Shown: piece after piece, positions 1-8,724 of the stretch
How the letters are laid out: the number at the start of each line of letters is the position of its first letter
How positions within the stretch are numbered: the stretch's first letter is position 1
Assembly: GCA_963711315.1 (NCBI GenBank)
Contig: CAVQDQ010000003.1
Location: 744,001 to 808,000, forward strand
Direction: 5' to 3'
Length of the DNA: 64,000 nucleotides
Source of the DNA: PALSA-612 sp963711315
Lineage (GTDB): Bacteria > Actinomycetota > Thermoleophilia > Gaiellales > Gaiellaceae
The notes under the pieces: model-generated
Databases searched by the model: none
Seen by the model: only the letters and a program-made list of their open reading frames with translations
Told to the model about the DNA's origin: nothing
Position numbers and translations under genes: made by a program

Positions 1-651
1 TCGCCTGGCAGATGTCGAGAACGTGGACGAGGGGCCTCCACGGTGTCCCGTCCGACTCCATCCGGATCTCGCCCGTCGTCCAGGCGAGACCACAGAGGTT
101 GTTGACGACGATGTCGAAACGCATGCGGGGAGATGCGCCGTAGGCCGTGGCGTTGCGAAGGAACGTCGGCGAGAAGGCGTCGGTCGCCAGCGCCGAGACG
201 TCGCGCTCTACGAGTCTTTTGCAGTCGGCGTAGGCGGTTTGCGGATCGAGTGGGCGATTCCTCGTCGACGAGATCTTCGTCCGAGCGGCCGTAGACGCTG
301 CAGGACGACGTGTAGATGAAACGGCTGACGCCCGCCGTCCTCGCAGCGGCAGCGAGCCGCACGGAGCCCTCGTGGTTTATCGCGTACGTGATTGTCGGCG
401 CCAGCTGGCCAACCGGATCATTCGACAGCTCGGCCATGTGGACGACCGCATCGAAGCCCTCGAGATCGCTCGGAGCAAGCTCGCGGATGTCTCGCGCGAT
501 CGTGTTCACAGGCGGCCGGCGCGTCGTCGTAGAGCGATCCCGACCGATAGAAGCCGGTGTCGAGCCCCACGACGTCGAACCCTCTTTCAACGAGGTACGG
601 GCACAGCACGGAGCCGATGTACCCGTCGCTTCCGGTTACGAGCAGTCTCAT
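1..651 (-). CDS. NAD-dependent epimerase/dehydratase, partial and frameshifted
   Basis: Nucleotide-sugar epimerase/dehydratase of the extended SDR family; it continues past the left edge. The N-terminus reads MRLLVTGSDGYIGSVLCPYL, the Rossmann TGxxGYIG nucleotide-binding motif, followed by a long conserved stretch. Two one-base insertions, near 513-518 and 250-256, must be removed to join VNTIARDIRELAP and later PQTAYADCKRLVERDVSAL; the second holds the YxxxK-type catalytic segment (YADCK). It is the last visible gene of a minus-strand set with a PIG-L deacetylase, RfbF and RfbC-like genes, so it probably modifies a CDP- or dTDP-activated sugar for surface glycans. Exact substrate unknown. 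Confidence 0.8.
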
Positions 652-656
652 GCGCG

Positions 657-1311
657 CTAGAGCAGGAGCTTCCGGCCGTAGAAGCCTTCGGCGAGCCCGG
701 TCTGCGAGCCCGACTCCATACCCCTGAGCCTGAGCACCGCGCGAAACACGTCGTCGGTGAACCAGCGCTTGCCGTGCTGCGACTCGAAGTGCTCCCGAAG
801 TGCTCGCAGTTTCCGCTCCGCCAGCTCCTCCGAGATCTCCACAAAGACGTTGGGGCTCCCGAAGTCGCCGTCGTACTTCGGTACCTCGTATTCGAGGATG
901 AGATGGTCGCGGAAGGTGTTCCACGTCAGCTCGCAGACGAGTCGATGATCCTGGTGGAGGTCGTCGCGCTGGTGGGTGAGGATGAGATCGGGCGAGACGT
1001 CGGCCTTGAGCGCCTCGAACAGGTCCTTGACAGCCGCGCCGTGATACGGAAGGAACCCGTCGCGAAACTCCTCGACGACCACTGTCGAGGAGGCGAAGTT
1101 GGAAAGCAGACCGGCGGCGCTTGCGCTCGGCCTCCTCGCCCCGGGCGCCTATCCCGCTGAGCACGACCCAGTGGACGCGCGCCGCTGGCGCGAGCTCAGC
1201 CAGTCTGAGGATCGTCCCGGCACACCCGATCTCGATGTCGTCGCTGTGAGCGCCGAGGGCGAGAACCGTGGGCGCATCACCAACCGCCGCGTCGAGGCGG
1301 AGGGTCAACAT
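657..1311 (-). CDS. PIG-L family deacetylase (frameshifted)
   Basis: Zinc-dependent N-deacetylase of the PIG-L/LmbE family, about 218 residues. The metal-binding signature AHSDDIEIG lies near the N-terminus, and the downstream histidine motif DLHQDHRLV is also present, so the active site looks complete. One inserted base near 1108-1122 splits the gene; the rejoined reading is EAERKAAGLLSNFASS. The ATG overlaps the stop of the upstream cytidylyltransferase (TGATG), which indicates translational coupling. In this setting it probably deacetylates an N-acetylamino sugar or sugar nucleotide, but a mycothiol-type substrate cannot be excluded from sequence. Confidence 0.8.
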
Positions 1312-2081
1312 CAGCCGACGCTGGGCGAGGGCTCGTTGGGCTCGTCGGCGTAGTCCCAGACCTGCCACGGTGGACGGCCGCTCGCGGCGAGGGCGTCGAG
1401 CCGATACTTGTCCTTCAACGTGTCCATGGGCTCCCAGAACCCTTCGTACGGGTACGCGATGAGCTTCTCCTCGGCCATCAGACGGTGCAGCGGCTCATCG
1501 ACGAGATCCTCGGCTTCCTCGATGTAGTCGAAGATCTCACGGCGAAACACGAAGAAACCGGCGTTCTGCCACATTCCCGACTTCGTGATGTCGACGAGCG
1601 AGCGCACGACGTTCTCTTCGTCGAAGGTCACGATGTGGAAGACGGCCGTAGGGTGGGCCGCGAGGAAGATGCCCACCTTGTCGCTTGCCAGCAGCGTGTC
1701 GATCAGCCCAGCCAGGGGGGCGTCGGTCAGCCCGTCGCCGTACGTCGCAAGGAAGACGTCGTCATCGCCGATGTGTGGCTCCACGGCCTTGAGTCGCTGG
1801 CCTATGACCGTGTCCTGCCCCGTGTCGGCAAAGGTGATTGACCAGGGCGACCCGTCGCTGCCGTTCTCAGCGGAGCGCTGGTACGTCTCGAAGTACTTCT
1901 CGATCACGTCTCCCCTGTGTCCGAGGCAGAGCACGAACTCGGAGTGCCCGAAGCTCGCGTAGTACTTCATGATGTGCCAGAGCATGGGGCGGTCGCCGAC
2001 CGGGATCATCGGCTTCGGAACGCGCGCCGAGGTCTCTCCCATGCGCAAGCCGAGGCCCCCGCAAAAGATGACGACTTTCAT
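1311..2081 (-). CDS. rfbF: Glucose-1-phosphate cytidylyltransferase
   Basis: Makes CDP-glucose from CTP and alpha-D-glucose 1-phosphate, the entry step to CDP-linked (di)deoxyhexoses. The protein is 256 residues, the usual family length. It starts MKVVIFCGGLGLRMGE, with the nucleotidyltransferase GGxGxRM loop, then PKPMIPVGDRPMLWHIMKYY, diagnostic of RfbF; NAGFFVFRREIF and EPMDTLKDK follow further on. The ATG at 2081 was chosen because homology starts there and the longer reading lacks family similarity. It lies downstream of the SAF-domain oxidoreductase and overlaps the PIG-L gene by one base. A CDP-glucose 4,6-dehydratase partner is not in the window and may be beyond the left edge. Confidence 0.92.
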   Translation of the reverse strand: MKVVIFCGGLGLRMGETSARVPKPMIPVGDRPMLWHIMKYYASFGHSEFVLCLGHRGDVIEKYFETYQRSAENGSDGSPWSITFADTGQDTVIGQRLKAVEPHIGDDDVFLATYGDGLTDAPLAGLIDTLLASDKVGIFLAAHPTAVFHIVTFDEENVVRSLVDITKSGMWQNAGFFVFRREIFDYIEEAEDLVDEPLHRLMAEEKLIAYPYEGFWEPMDTLKDKYRLDALAASGRPPWQVWDYADEPNEPSPSVG

Positions 2082-2157
2082 GTCAGGTCCAGTTTCTCGG
2101 ATGCGCCGCCTCGCTCCTCGTCTGAGCATAGTCCGGAATGCCTGACGTGGATAGCCC

Positions 2158-3486
2158 CTAGGGCGTCGCGGCGGCCAGCCGCTCCTCGAGCCAGGTCTCG
2201 CCGCGGAAGTGCCGGTACTGCTCGGCACGAAGGCTGTCGGCGATGCGACCGGCGGGAACATCGACATCGTCGTATGTGAGCACCGAGTCCTTGGCGACCG
2301 GCCGCAGCATCCGGCAACCATCCACCAACCCCTCGGGGAGATACCGGCCGGCGCTCATCTCGTCGGCACCGACGGCTTCGCCGTAGGTCGCATACATGCC
2401 GTACTCGTCGAGAGTCTCGCCGGCCGAGAGATCCTTCTTCGCAACCGCGCACACTTCGACGACCGGGCCGTCAAGCGGACGCGCGACGTTGTCGCCGAAG
2501 AGGACGACCCGGGCGATGGCGGTCGGCACCTCGAAATGCACGAGGTGATACGGGATCCAGAAGGGATAGAGCGGGCCGGGGCCAAGCTTGTACAGCTCGA
2601 GGTAATGGCGCTGCTTGGGATCGTCGTGCTCGGCCAGGACGATGACCTTCGCTCCGGGCGGACCGACGGTGTAGTCCACGACGCCTCCGAGCTCTCGGAG
2701 TCGCTCCAGGTCCCACAGCTCGTGGATGTCCATGATCGAGCCGTCGTACGCTCGGCCCCGGGACATCCCTCGCTCCAGGACCTTGAAGCCGGTCGCATTC
2801 GCCACGATCGCCTGCTCGAAGCTGATCTTGGAGCCGTCGGCGAAGGAGGTGACCATCGCGGGGTTCTGGCCCCACTGCTCTGCGAAGCCCTGCTGCGTGG
2901 TGGGGTTGCGATAGGGATCCTGGAGCCCCTTGACATTCGACACTACTCGTGGGGTGAGGCCGAGCCCGACAACCCAGCGGTAGAGGTTCATCTGTAGTCC
3001 CGGCTCGTCACCGTCGCAAGCCGACAGCGTTACGCCGTGTCGATCGGCGTAGGTCTGGAGGATCGGGCCGATCGTTGCGTCGAGCTCCGCATTGAGCAGC
3101 ACGACGTGCTTGCTATTGGCGAATGCCTCGAGCGCGACGCGTGCTCCGTACTCGACGGAGCCCGTGACGTCCACGAGGACGTCGACGTGCTCCGACCTGC
3201 AAAGCAGCATGGGATCCTCCGTCGCAACTGCAGCCCCCGCCCGCGCCGCGTCCTCGAAGGCGTCGAGGTCGGACACCAGGCCACCGGCGGGAAGCCCCGC
3301 GTAGCTGAGCGCCTCGACCGCGCGCTCGCCGCGCCTGTTGGAAATTCCCGCGAGACGCATCCCCGGCACGCTGTTCACGAGCTGGTTGGCGAGCCCCTGA
3401 GCCATGAATCCTGCCCCGACGAGACCAACCCGGATCGGACGCCCCTCGGCCTCGCGGGCCCGCAACGCCCCGTCGACGATGATCAC
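2158..3486 (-). CDS. NAD(P)-dependent oxidoreductase with C-terminal SAF domain (homoserine dehydrogenase-like)
   Basis: A 442-residue protein with an N-terminal Rossmann domain (IRVGLVGAGFMAQGLANQLV, near residue 14) resembling homoserine dehydrogenase, and a C-terminal SAF-like region (VAKKDLSAGETLDEYG, later DDVDVPAG). Proteins of this build are often mislabelled as flagellar FlgA because of the SAF domain; they recur in sugar-nucleotide clusters beside RfbF and RfbC homologues. The GTG at 3486 overlaps the stop of the RfbC-like gene (GTGA), which fixes the start better than the longer reading. A role in building a branched or carboxylated sugar is plausible, but the reaction is unknown. 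Confidence 0.75.
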   Translation of the reverse strand: MIIVDGALRAREAEGRPIRVGLVGAGFMAQGLANQLVNSVPGMRLAGISNRRGERAVEALSYAGLPAGGLVSDLDAFEDAARAGAAVATEDPMLLCRSEHVDVLVDVTGSVEYGARVALEAFANSKHVVLLNAELDATIGPILQTYADRHGVTLSACDGDEPGLQMNLYRWVVGLGLTPRVVSNVKGLQDPYRNPTTQQGFAEQWGQNPAMVTSFADGSKISFEQAIVANATGFKVLERGMSRGRAYDGSIMDIHELWDLERLRELGGVVDYTVGPPGAKVIVLAEHDDPKQRHYLELYKLGPGPLYPFWIPYHLVHFEVPTAIARVVLFGDNVARPLDGPVVEVCAVAKKDLSAGETLDEYGMYATYGEAVGADEMSAGRYLPEGLVDGCRMLRPVAKDSVLTYDDVDVPAGRIADSLRAEQYRHFRGETWLEERLAAATP

Positions 3487-4052
3487 GAGCTGACCGTCAT
3501 ACGGTCCCGCAGCTCGTCCTCGAAGTCCGCCAGCAGTCGCCAGGAGCGGTCCTTGTCGGACAGCTCCGCCACCGGCAGCGGCCATTCGAGGTCGAGCCGG
3601 GGGTCGTCGTAGCGGAGTCCGCCCTCGTCCCCAGGCGAGTAGAACTCGCCTACGAGGTAGCTCGTCTCGGTTTCATCCTCGAGCGTCTGGTAGCCGTGGG
3701 CAAAGCGCTCCGGCACGTAGAGGGCGCGCCCGTTGCCTGCGCTCAACTCGACTGCCACGTGCTGTAGGTACGTCTCGCTCTCCGGGCGCAGGTCGACGAT
3801 GGCGTCGAGGATCGCACCGCGCGTGCAGCGCACGAGCTTCGACTCGGCCGCGGGCGGATACTGGAAGTGCATCCCGCGCAACGTGCCCCGGCGAACGTTG
3901 AAGGCGACGTTTCCCTGCGCGATGACGGGGTTGAGGCCATGAGCCTCGAACTCGTGCTGACAGAACGCGCGCGCGAAGTAGCCGCGATCGTCCTCTATTC
4001 GCTCGAGGTCAATGACGAAGGCCCCGAGCAACGTCGTCTCCGTAAACAGCAT
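3483..4052 (-). CDS. rfbC: dTDP-4-dehydrorhamnose 3,5-epimerase family protein
   Basis: Cupin-fold sugar-nucleotide epimerase of 189 residues. RmlC signatures are present: DDRGYFARAF, LRGMHFQYPP (catalytic-histidine region), VRCTRGAILDAIVDLR, and FAHGYQTLEDETETSYLVGE followed by YSPGDEGGLRYDDP. It opens the minus-strand sugar cluster and its stop overlaps the start of the SAF-domain oxidoreductase. With RfbF as partner, the real substrate may be a CDP-4-keto-6-deoxyhexose and not the dTDP form, so the symbol marks the family only. Confidence 0.85.
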   Translation of the reverse strand: MLFTETTLLGAFVIDLERIEDDRGYFARAFCQHEFEAHGLNPVIAQGNVAFNVRRGTLRGMHFQYPPAAESKLVRCTRGAILDAIVDLRPESETYLQHVAVELSAGNGRALYVPERFAHGYQTLEDETETSYLVGEFYSPGDEGGLRYDDPRLDLEWPLPVAELSDKDRSWRLLADFEDELRDRMTVSS

Positions 4053-4082
4053 CTCGCCCCCTGAATTAGCGTACCCGAGCTG

Positions 4083-5450
4083 TTAGTCCGCTCTCGACCT
4101 GAGTGCCGGGAACAGGATCACATCGCGAATGGTCTCACGGCCCGTGAGCACCATCGTCAGCCTGTCGATCCCCAGGCCGAGCCCGGCCGTCGGCGGCATG
4201 CCGTACGACAATGCCTCGACGTAGTCGGGATCGCCGCGGACGCCCTCGACATGCTCCGACTGCTCGTCGAAGCGCAGCTGCTGCTCGTCCGGATCGGCGA
4301 TCTCGGAGTAGGCGTTGCCGAGCTCCATGCCGGCGACGAAGTATTCGAAGCGCTCCGTGAGCGTGGAATCGTCGTCGGTCGTGCGCGCGAACGGCGACAG
4401 CTCCACGGGATAGCCGTGGACGATCGTCGGCGCGACGAGCGAGGGCTCGACGAAGTGGCTGAAGGCGTGATCGATGAGCTGGGCCCAATCCTTGTCTGCG
4501 GTCGTGTCGACGCCTCGCTCCTCCAGCCACGCACGTAGCTCGTCCGGGTCCTGGGTCCAGAGCTCGAGTCGCTCCAGCGCCTGCACGAAAAGAAGCCGCT
4601 CCCACGGCGCCTTCAGGTCGACCTCGTGCCCCTTGAACTGCACGACCGTCGTCCCCAGCACCTCGCGCGTGACATGCTCCAGCAGCTCCTCGATCCTCGC
4701 CATCGTGTCCTCGTAGTCGGCATAGGCCTCGTACCACTCGAGCATGGTGAACTCGGGCTGGTTCTTGTAGGACACGCCCTCGTTGCGGAAGTCCTTGCCG
4801 ATCTCGTAGACGCGCTCCAGGCCGCCGACGATGAGCCTCTTCAGATAGAGCTCCGTGGCGATGCGCAGGTAGAGCTCGGCGTCGAGCTCGTTCGAGTGCG
4901 TGACGAATGGGTGTGCGAGGGCGCCGCCGTAGCGCGGCTGGAGCACGGGCGTCTCCACCTCGACGAAGCCGGCGTCGTCGAGGTACTTCCTGATGGCCGT
5001 GACGATCTTCGATCTCGTCGCGAAGTCCTCCCTCGTCTCCTCGCTCATCAGCAGGTCGAGGTGGCGCTGTCGGTAGCGGAGCTCGGGATCCTTGAGGCCG
5101 TGGAACGTGTCCGGCAAGGGACGGCGGATCTTCGCGAGCAACACGAGCTCGTCGACGGCCAACGAGGGCTCCCCCCGCCGCGTCTTCATCGGCTGCCCCG
5201 AGGCCCCGACGATGTCGCCGAGATCGACGTCGACCTCGCCGGCGCGCTCCGCCGGACAGAACAGCTGGATTCGGCCTGAGCGGTCGACGAGGTCGAGGAA
5301 GACGAGCTTCCCCATGTCGCGCCGCGCGAGCACGCGACCTGCGACGCGCATCGTGCCGTCGCCCGTCTGGCCCGGCTCCAGCGGCTCGGCCGCGCCACGA
5401 ACCGACGCCACCTCGTCCCGGTCGGGAAAGCGCTTGGGCAAGCCGCTCAT
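4083..5450 (-). CDS. lysS: Lysyl-tRNA synthetase, class II
   Basis: Charges tRNA-Lys; cytosolic class II synthetase of 455 residues, slightly shorter than typical bacterial LysS (about 490-510) because the N-terminal extension is short. The N-terminal OB-fold (MRVAGRVLARRDMGKLVFLD) is followed by motif 1 (EVETPVLQP), motif 2 (FRNEGVSYKNQPEFTMLEWY) and motif 3 (GLGLGIDRLTMVLTG). The ATG at 5450 starts just before the family-like MSGLPKRFPDRDEV; the longer reading is low-complexity shadow. It follows greA by 13 bases, so the two are probably co-transcribed. Confidence 0.96.
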   Translation of the reverse strand: MSGLPKRFPDRDEVASVRGAAEPLEPGQTGDGTMRVAGRVLARRDMGKLVFLDLVDRSGRIQLFCPAERAGEVDVDLGDIVGASGQPMKTRRGEPSLAVDELVLLAKIRRPLPDTFHGLKDPELRYRQRHLDLLMSEETREDFATRSKIVTAIRKYLDDAGFVEVETPVLQPRYGGALAHPFVTHSNELDAELYLRIATELYLKRLIVGGLERVYEIGKDFRNEGVSYKNQPEFTMLEWYEAYADYEDTMARIEELLEHVTREVLGTTVVQFKGHEVDLKAPWERLLFVQALERLELWTQDPDELRAWLEERGVDTTADKDWAQLIDHAFSHFVEPSLVAPTIVHGYPVELSPFARTTDDDSTLTERFEYFVAGMELGNAYSEIADPDEQQLRFDEQSEHVEGVRGDPDYVEALSYGMPPTAGLGLGIDRLTMVLTGRETIRDVILFPALRSRAD

Positions 5451-5463
5451 GGCGGCGAGACTA

Positions 5464-5931
5464 CTAGGCGATCGCGACGATCTTGTACTTGAGCGAGCCG
5501 CGGGGCGCCGTGACCTCGACGGTCTCGCCCTTCTTGCGACCCATGATCGCCTTGCCCACCGGCGACTCGTTGGAGAGCTTGCTCTCGGACGGATTCGCCT
5601 CAGCCGAGCCGACGATCGTGTACTCGAACGTCTTGTTCGCCGCGACATCCTTCAGGCGGACGACTGAGCCAACTGACACGACGCCCTTGGCGATGTCCTT
5701 CTTCTCGAGCACGCGGGCAGCGCGGAGACGCTCCTCGAGCGTGGCGATGCGGTGCTCCAGCATTGCCTGCTCGTTCTTCGCGTCGTCGTACTCAGCGTTC
5801 TCGGCGATATCGCCGAACTCGCGCGCGTGACGGATTCGATCGGCCACCTCGCGTCGCTTCTCGGTCGAGAGGTACTCGATCTCGTCCTTGAGCTTCGCGT
5901 AGCCCTCTTTGGTGAGGATTACTTCGTTCAC
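5464..5931 (-). CDS. greA: Transcription elongation factor GreA
   Basis: Binds the RNA polymerase secondary channel and stimulates transcript cleavage in backtracked complexes. The N-terminal coiled coil carries the acidic tip EFGDIAENAEYDDAKNEQ, and the C-terminal FKBP-like domain ends with SPVGKAIMGRKKGETVEV. The GTG at 5931 (MNEVILTKEGYAKL) is preferred over the GTG at 5940 because a GGAG element lies eight bases upstream of the former, while the latter abuts it. Length is then 155 residues, normal for GreA. Upstream of lysS and divergent from dus. Confidence 0.95.
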   Translation of the reverse strand: MNEVILTKEGYAKLKDEIEYLSTEKRREVADRIRHAREFGDIAENAEYDDAKNEQAMLEHRIATLEERLRAARVLEKKDIAKGVVSVGSVVRLKDVAANKTFEYTIVGSAEANPSESKLSNESPVGKAIMGRKKGETVEVTAPRGSLKYKIVAIA

Positions 5932-6061
5932 GATCACCACTCCAATGGAGAAAGACGTCGCCGGGAGAAAAAAGTCGCGGCCTCGGTCCGCCGCGAGGGC
6001 GCATTGTAGCCGCTGCGGCCCGGCCCGCGCAATCCCCGATCACGCATAGAATTCTCGCTCT
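5932..6061. promoter_or_regulatory. Divergent promoter region between greA and dus
   Basis: A 130-base gap between the divergent greA and dus starts. It holds the GGAG ribosome site for greA on the minus strand and must hold promoters for both directions. I see no clear operator palindrome and did not assign -10/-35 boxes. Confidence 0.45.
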
Positions 6062-7120
6062 GTGCAGGTAAATCTCCGGGCTTCGTGGCAGATCGGGCCG
6101 GTGTCGGTGCCCTCACGGCTGGTGCTGGCGCCGATGGCGGGCGTGAGCGTTCAGGCATTCCGCCGCCAGGGCCGGCGCTACGGCGCTGGCCTCGTCTGCT
6201 CGGAAATGGTGAGCTGTGCAGGCATCCACTACCGCAACGAGCGAACGCTCGGCTACCTGCGCATCGCGGAGGACGAGCGGCCGCTCGCCGTCCAGATCTT
6301 CGGCTCGGAGCCCGCGTTGATGGCGGAGGCCGCGCAGATGGTGGAGGCGGCCGGCGCGGATCTCGTGGACATCAACTTCGGCTGCCCTGTCCGCAAGGTG
6401 ACGAAAACGGGTGCGGGCGCGACGTTGCTCGAGCAGCCCGACCGCGCGTGCCGCATCGTGGAAGCTGTCGCGGAGGCCGTGTCCGTCCCCGTCACGGTGA
6501 AGATGCGACGCGGGCTGGAGCACGGCTCGCGGACGTGCCTGTCGCTCGGTCCCCGGCTTGTCGAGGCCGGCGCACGCAGCCTGACACTCCACCCGCGATC
6601 GGCCCGCCAGATGTACACGGGTGAGGCCGACCACCGGCTGACGGCCGAGCTCGTCGAGCTCGTCGACGTTCCCGTCGTTGCGTCCGGCGACGTCGTCTCG
6701 CACCAGCGGGCGCTGGAGATCCTCGAGGGCACGGGCGCCGAGGCCGTCATGGTGGGCAGAGCCGCTCAGGGCAACCCGTGGACACTGCGGGAGATCATCG
6801 ACGGCGTCGAGGAAGCTCCCTCCCGCGCCGACGTGGCAGCAGAGCTGATTCTGTTCGTCCGCGAGACGGTACGAGAGCTGGACGAGCGGCGAGCGGTCGG
6901 ATTCCTCAAGAAGTTCTACGGCTGGTACCTGCGCCGCGGTGGCTTTCCGCGCCCCTTCGTGCAGGAGCTCGTGCGGCTCGAGTCGACCGAGGAGGTCGTC
7001 GAACGACTGCTGATCGCCGAGCCGGAGGCGGCCGCCGCACTTGCGCGGCTCGAGGCCGAGCTGCCCGACTCCGAGGGCACGGTCGTGCCCTTGCCGATCT
7101 CGGCGTACGGCGGCGGCTAG
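6062..7120 (+). CDS. dus: tRNA-dihydrouridine synthase
   Basis: FMN-dependent enzyme reducing uridine to dihydrouridine in tRNA; 352 residues, the DusB-like length. The TIM barrel begins with VPSRLVLAPMAGVSVQAFRR, the catalytic cysteine sits in DINFGCPVRKVTKTGAGA, and MVGRAAQGNPW is the phosphate-binding segment. The start is a GTG at 6062 with no strong ribosome site, suggesting a short or absent leader. The 3' end overlaps the convergent coaX by four bases. Confidence 0.93.
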   Translation: MQVNLRASWQIGPVSVPSRLVLAPMAGVSVQAFRRQGRRYGAGLVCSEMVSCAGIHYRNERTLGYLRIAEDERPLAVQIFGSEPALMAEAAQMVEAAGADLVDINFGCPVRKVTKTGAGATLLEQPDRACRIVEAVAEAVSVPVTVKMRRGLEHGSRTCLSLGPRLVEAGARSLTLHPRSARQMYTGEADHRLTAELVELVDVPVVASGDVVSHQRALEILEGTGAEAVMVGRAAQGNPWTLREIIDGVEEAPSRADVAAELILFVRETVRELDERRAVGFLKKFYGWYLRRGGFPRPFVQELVRLESTEEVVERLLIAEPEAAAALARLEAELPDSEGTVVPLPISAYGGG

Positions 7121-7872
7121 CCCGCCCGGTTGAGCTCCCAGATCAGGCGAAGCCCCTCCAGCGTGAGCAGCTGGTCGACCTTCTCGATCGCGGTCGAGTG
7201 CGGCGCGATCAACTCGGCCAGGCCACCAGTGGCAACGACCTGCGCGTCGACACCGAGCTCCGCTCGAATCGCTGCCACGATGCCGTCCACCTGGCCGGCG
7301 AAGCCGAAGACGACACCGGACTGAAGAGCCGTGGCGGTCGTGCGCCCGATCGCCGAGGGCGGATCGACGAAATCCACCTTGACGAGACGCGCCGCGCGCT
7401 GGAAGAGCGCCTCCATCGAGGTCTCGATCCCGGGCGCGAGCACGCCGCCGACGTACTCGCCCTCCGGCGACACGACGTCGAAGTTCGTCGAGGTTCCAAA
7501 ATCGACGACGATGCACGGCGCTCCGTAGCGCTCCTTCGCCGCGACCGCGTTCGCGATGCGGTCCGGCCCGACCTCGCGAGGGTCGTCGTAGCGAATGGGA
7601 ATCCCCGTCCGCACGCCCGGCCCCGTGACGAGCAGCGGCGCCTTGGCCCAGCGCTCAGCGAAGACCTCGTACTCGCGGATGAGCGTGGGCACCGTCGACG
7701 AGAGGCAGATGCCGTCGATCCGGCCGAGGTCGATGAAACGGCCGACGAGCGCACCGAGCTCGTCACCTGTCCGTTGCGACTCGGTGGCGACACGCCAGTT
7801 CTCGAGCAGCGAGCCGTTGTCGAAAAGCCCGAAGACCGTCTGCGTGTTCCCGACGTCGACCGCTAGCAGCAC
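7117..7872 (-). CDS. coaX: Type III pantothenate kinase
   Basis: Phosphorylates pantothenate in the first step of coenzyme A synthesis. 251 residues of the ASKHA fold: MLLAVDVGNTQTVFGLFD (phosphate 1 motif), the GPDRIANAVAA segment, VVDFGTSTNFDVV, and GGVLAPGIETSMEALF, all typical of CoaX and absent from CoaA. The start is GTG, ten bases inside the 3' end of the upstream hypothetical gene. Its place between the folate genes and lysS matches the coaX-lysS neighbourhood of other actinobacteria, though panC/panD are not here. Confidence 0.95.
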   Translation of the reverse strand: MLLAVDVGNTQTVFGLFDNGSLLENWRVATESQRTGDELGALVGRFIDLGRIDGICLSSTVPTLIREYEVFAERWAKAPLLVTGPGVRTGIPIRYDDPREVGPDRIANAVAAKERYGAPCIVVDFGTSTNFDVVSPEGEYVGGVLAPGIETSMEALFQRAARLVKVDFVDPPSAIGRTTATALQSGVVFGFAGQVDGIVAAIRAELGVDAQVVATGGLAELIAPHSTAIEKVDQLLTLEGLRLIWELNRAG

Positions 7873-8273
7873 GGCGCGATTCTAGGGACGACGAGGCTGG
7901 CTAGCGCAGCGTCGCTCGTCGTCGCGGGAAGCGCCTCGCCGATCCGCTCGGCCAGCGCCTCGGGCGTCAGCGTCGGCTCCTCGCCTTCGCGGCGGAGCTC
8001 CTCGACCGTGAGGTCGGTGGAGGTGTAGACCTCCGCCCGCGGGATCATCCGCGTGGGGCGGTTCTTGTCCCACACCCAGACGTCCTCCATCTTCACGTGG
8101 AAGAACGGGTAAGACGGCTGCGGCGCGTAGTTGATGTCGAGGGTGTTGCAGAGGTACGTGGCATCCTGCGTCAGCACGCAGTAGCGGAAGAGGCTGAAGA
8201 CTGCCGTGTACTCCCTCTTGAGCCGGAGCTCGAGCTGGGCTTCGTAGTCGTCGAGCTCGTCGAGGTGGCTCAT
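7863..8273 (-). CDS. Conserved hypothetical protein
   Basis: A 136-residue soluble acidic protein between folK and coaX, starting MSHLDELDDYEAQLELRLKR. The N-terminal part (YEAQLELRLKREYTAVFSLF, then TYLCNTLDI) weakly resembles the actinobacterial DUF2469 pattern, which also begins with a YE-x-ELxLxREY stretch; the remainder (VWVWDKNRPTRMIPRAEVYT) does not obviously match. No signal peptide or membrane segment. It is co-directional and overlapping with coaX and seven bases from folK, so it is almost surely expressed with them. Function unknown. Confidence 0.7.
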   Translation of the reverse strand: MSHLDELDDYEAQLELRLKREYTAVFSLFRYCVLTQDATYLCNTLDINYAPQPSYPFFHVKMEDVWVWDKNRPTRMIPRAEVYTSTDLTVEELRREGEEPTLTPEALAERIGEALPATTSDAALASLVVPRIAPCC

Positions 8274-8280
8274 ATGCGGC

Positions 8281-8724
8281 TCAGTGTAGCGCTGCGAGCA
8301 GCTCGGCCACCGTGCCGCGGCCCGGGACGACCAGCGCCGGGTCGAGCTCGACGAGCGGTTCCAGCACGAAGCGTCGCTCGTGCAGACGAGGGTGCGGCAC
8401 GGTCAGGCCCGGCTCGTCGATCGCCTCGTCGTCGTAGAGCAGGAGATCGAGGTCGATCGTGCGCGGGCCGTAGCGTGGTCCCGCGCCTCGTTCGCGACCG
8501 AGGTCGTGTTCGACGCCGAGCAGAAAGTCGAGCAGCTCGCGCGGGCCGAGCTCGGTCGCGACCTCCGCCACGGCGTTGAGGAAGTCCGGCTGATCTGCGT
8601 AGCCCCACGGCTCTGTTTCGCGGATGCCGGAAAGCCTGACGGCGCCGATGCGTTCGGCCGCCTGCCTGATCGCCTGCTCGCGGTCGCCGAGGTTCGAGCC
8701 GAGCCCGACGTAGGCCCGGGTCAC
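8281..8724 (-). CDS. folK: 2-amino-4-hydroxy-6-hydroxymethyldihydropteridine pyrophosphokinase
   Basis: Transfers pyrophosphate from ATP to 6-hydroxymethyl-dihydropterin in folate synthesis. 147 residues with HPPK signatures: YVGLGSNLGDRE at the N-terminus, ETEPWGYADQPDFLNAV, and YGPRTIDLDLLLYDDEAI with the metal-binding DLD residues, then VPHPRLHERRFVLEPL. GTG start overlapping the stop of folB (GTGA), so translation is coupled to the folP-folB reading frame. Confidence 0.96.
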   Translation of the reverse strand: MTRAYVGLGSNLGDREQAIRQAAERIGAVRLSGIRETEPWGYADQPDFLNAVAEVATELGPRELLDFLLGVEHDLGRERGAGPRYGPRTIDLDLLLYDDEAIDEPGLTVPHPRLHERRFVLEPLVELDPALVVPGRGTVAELLAALH

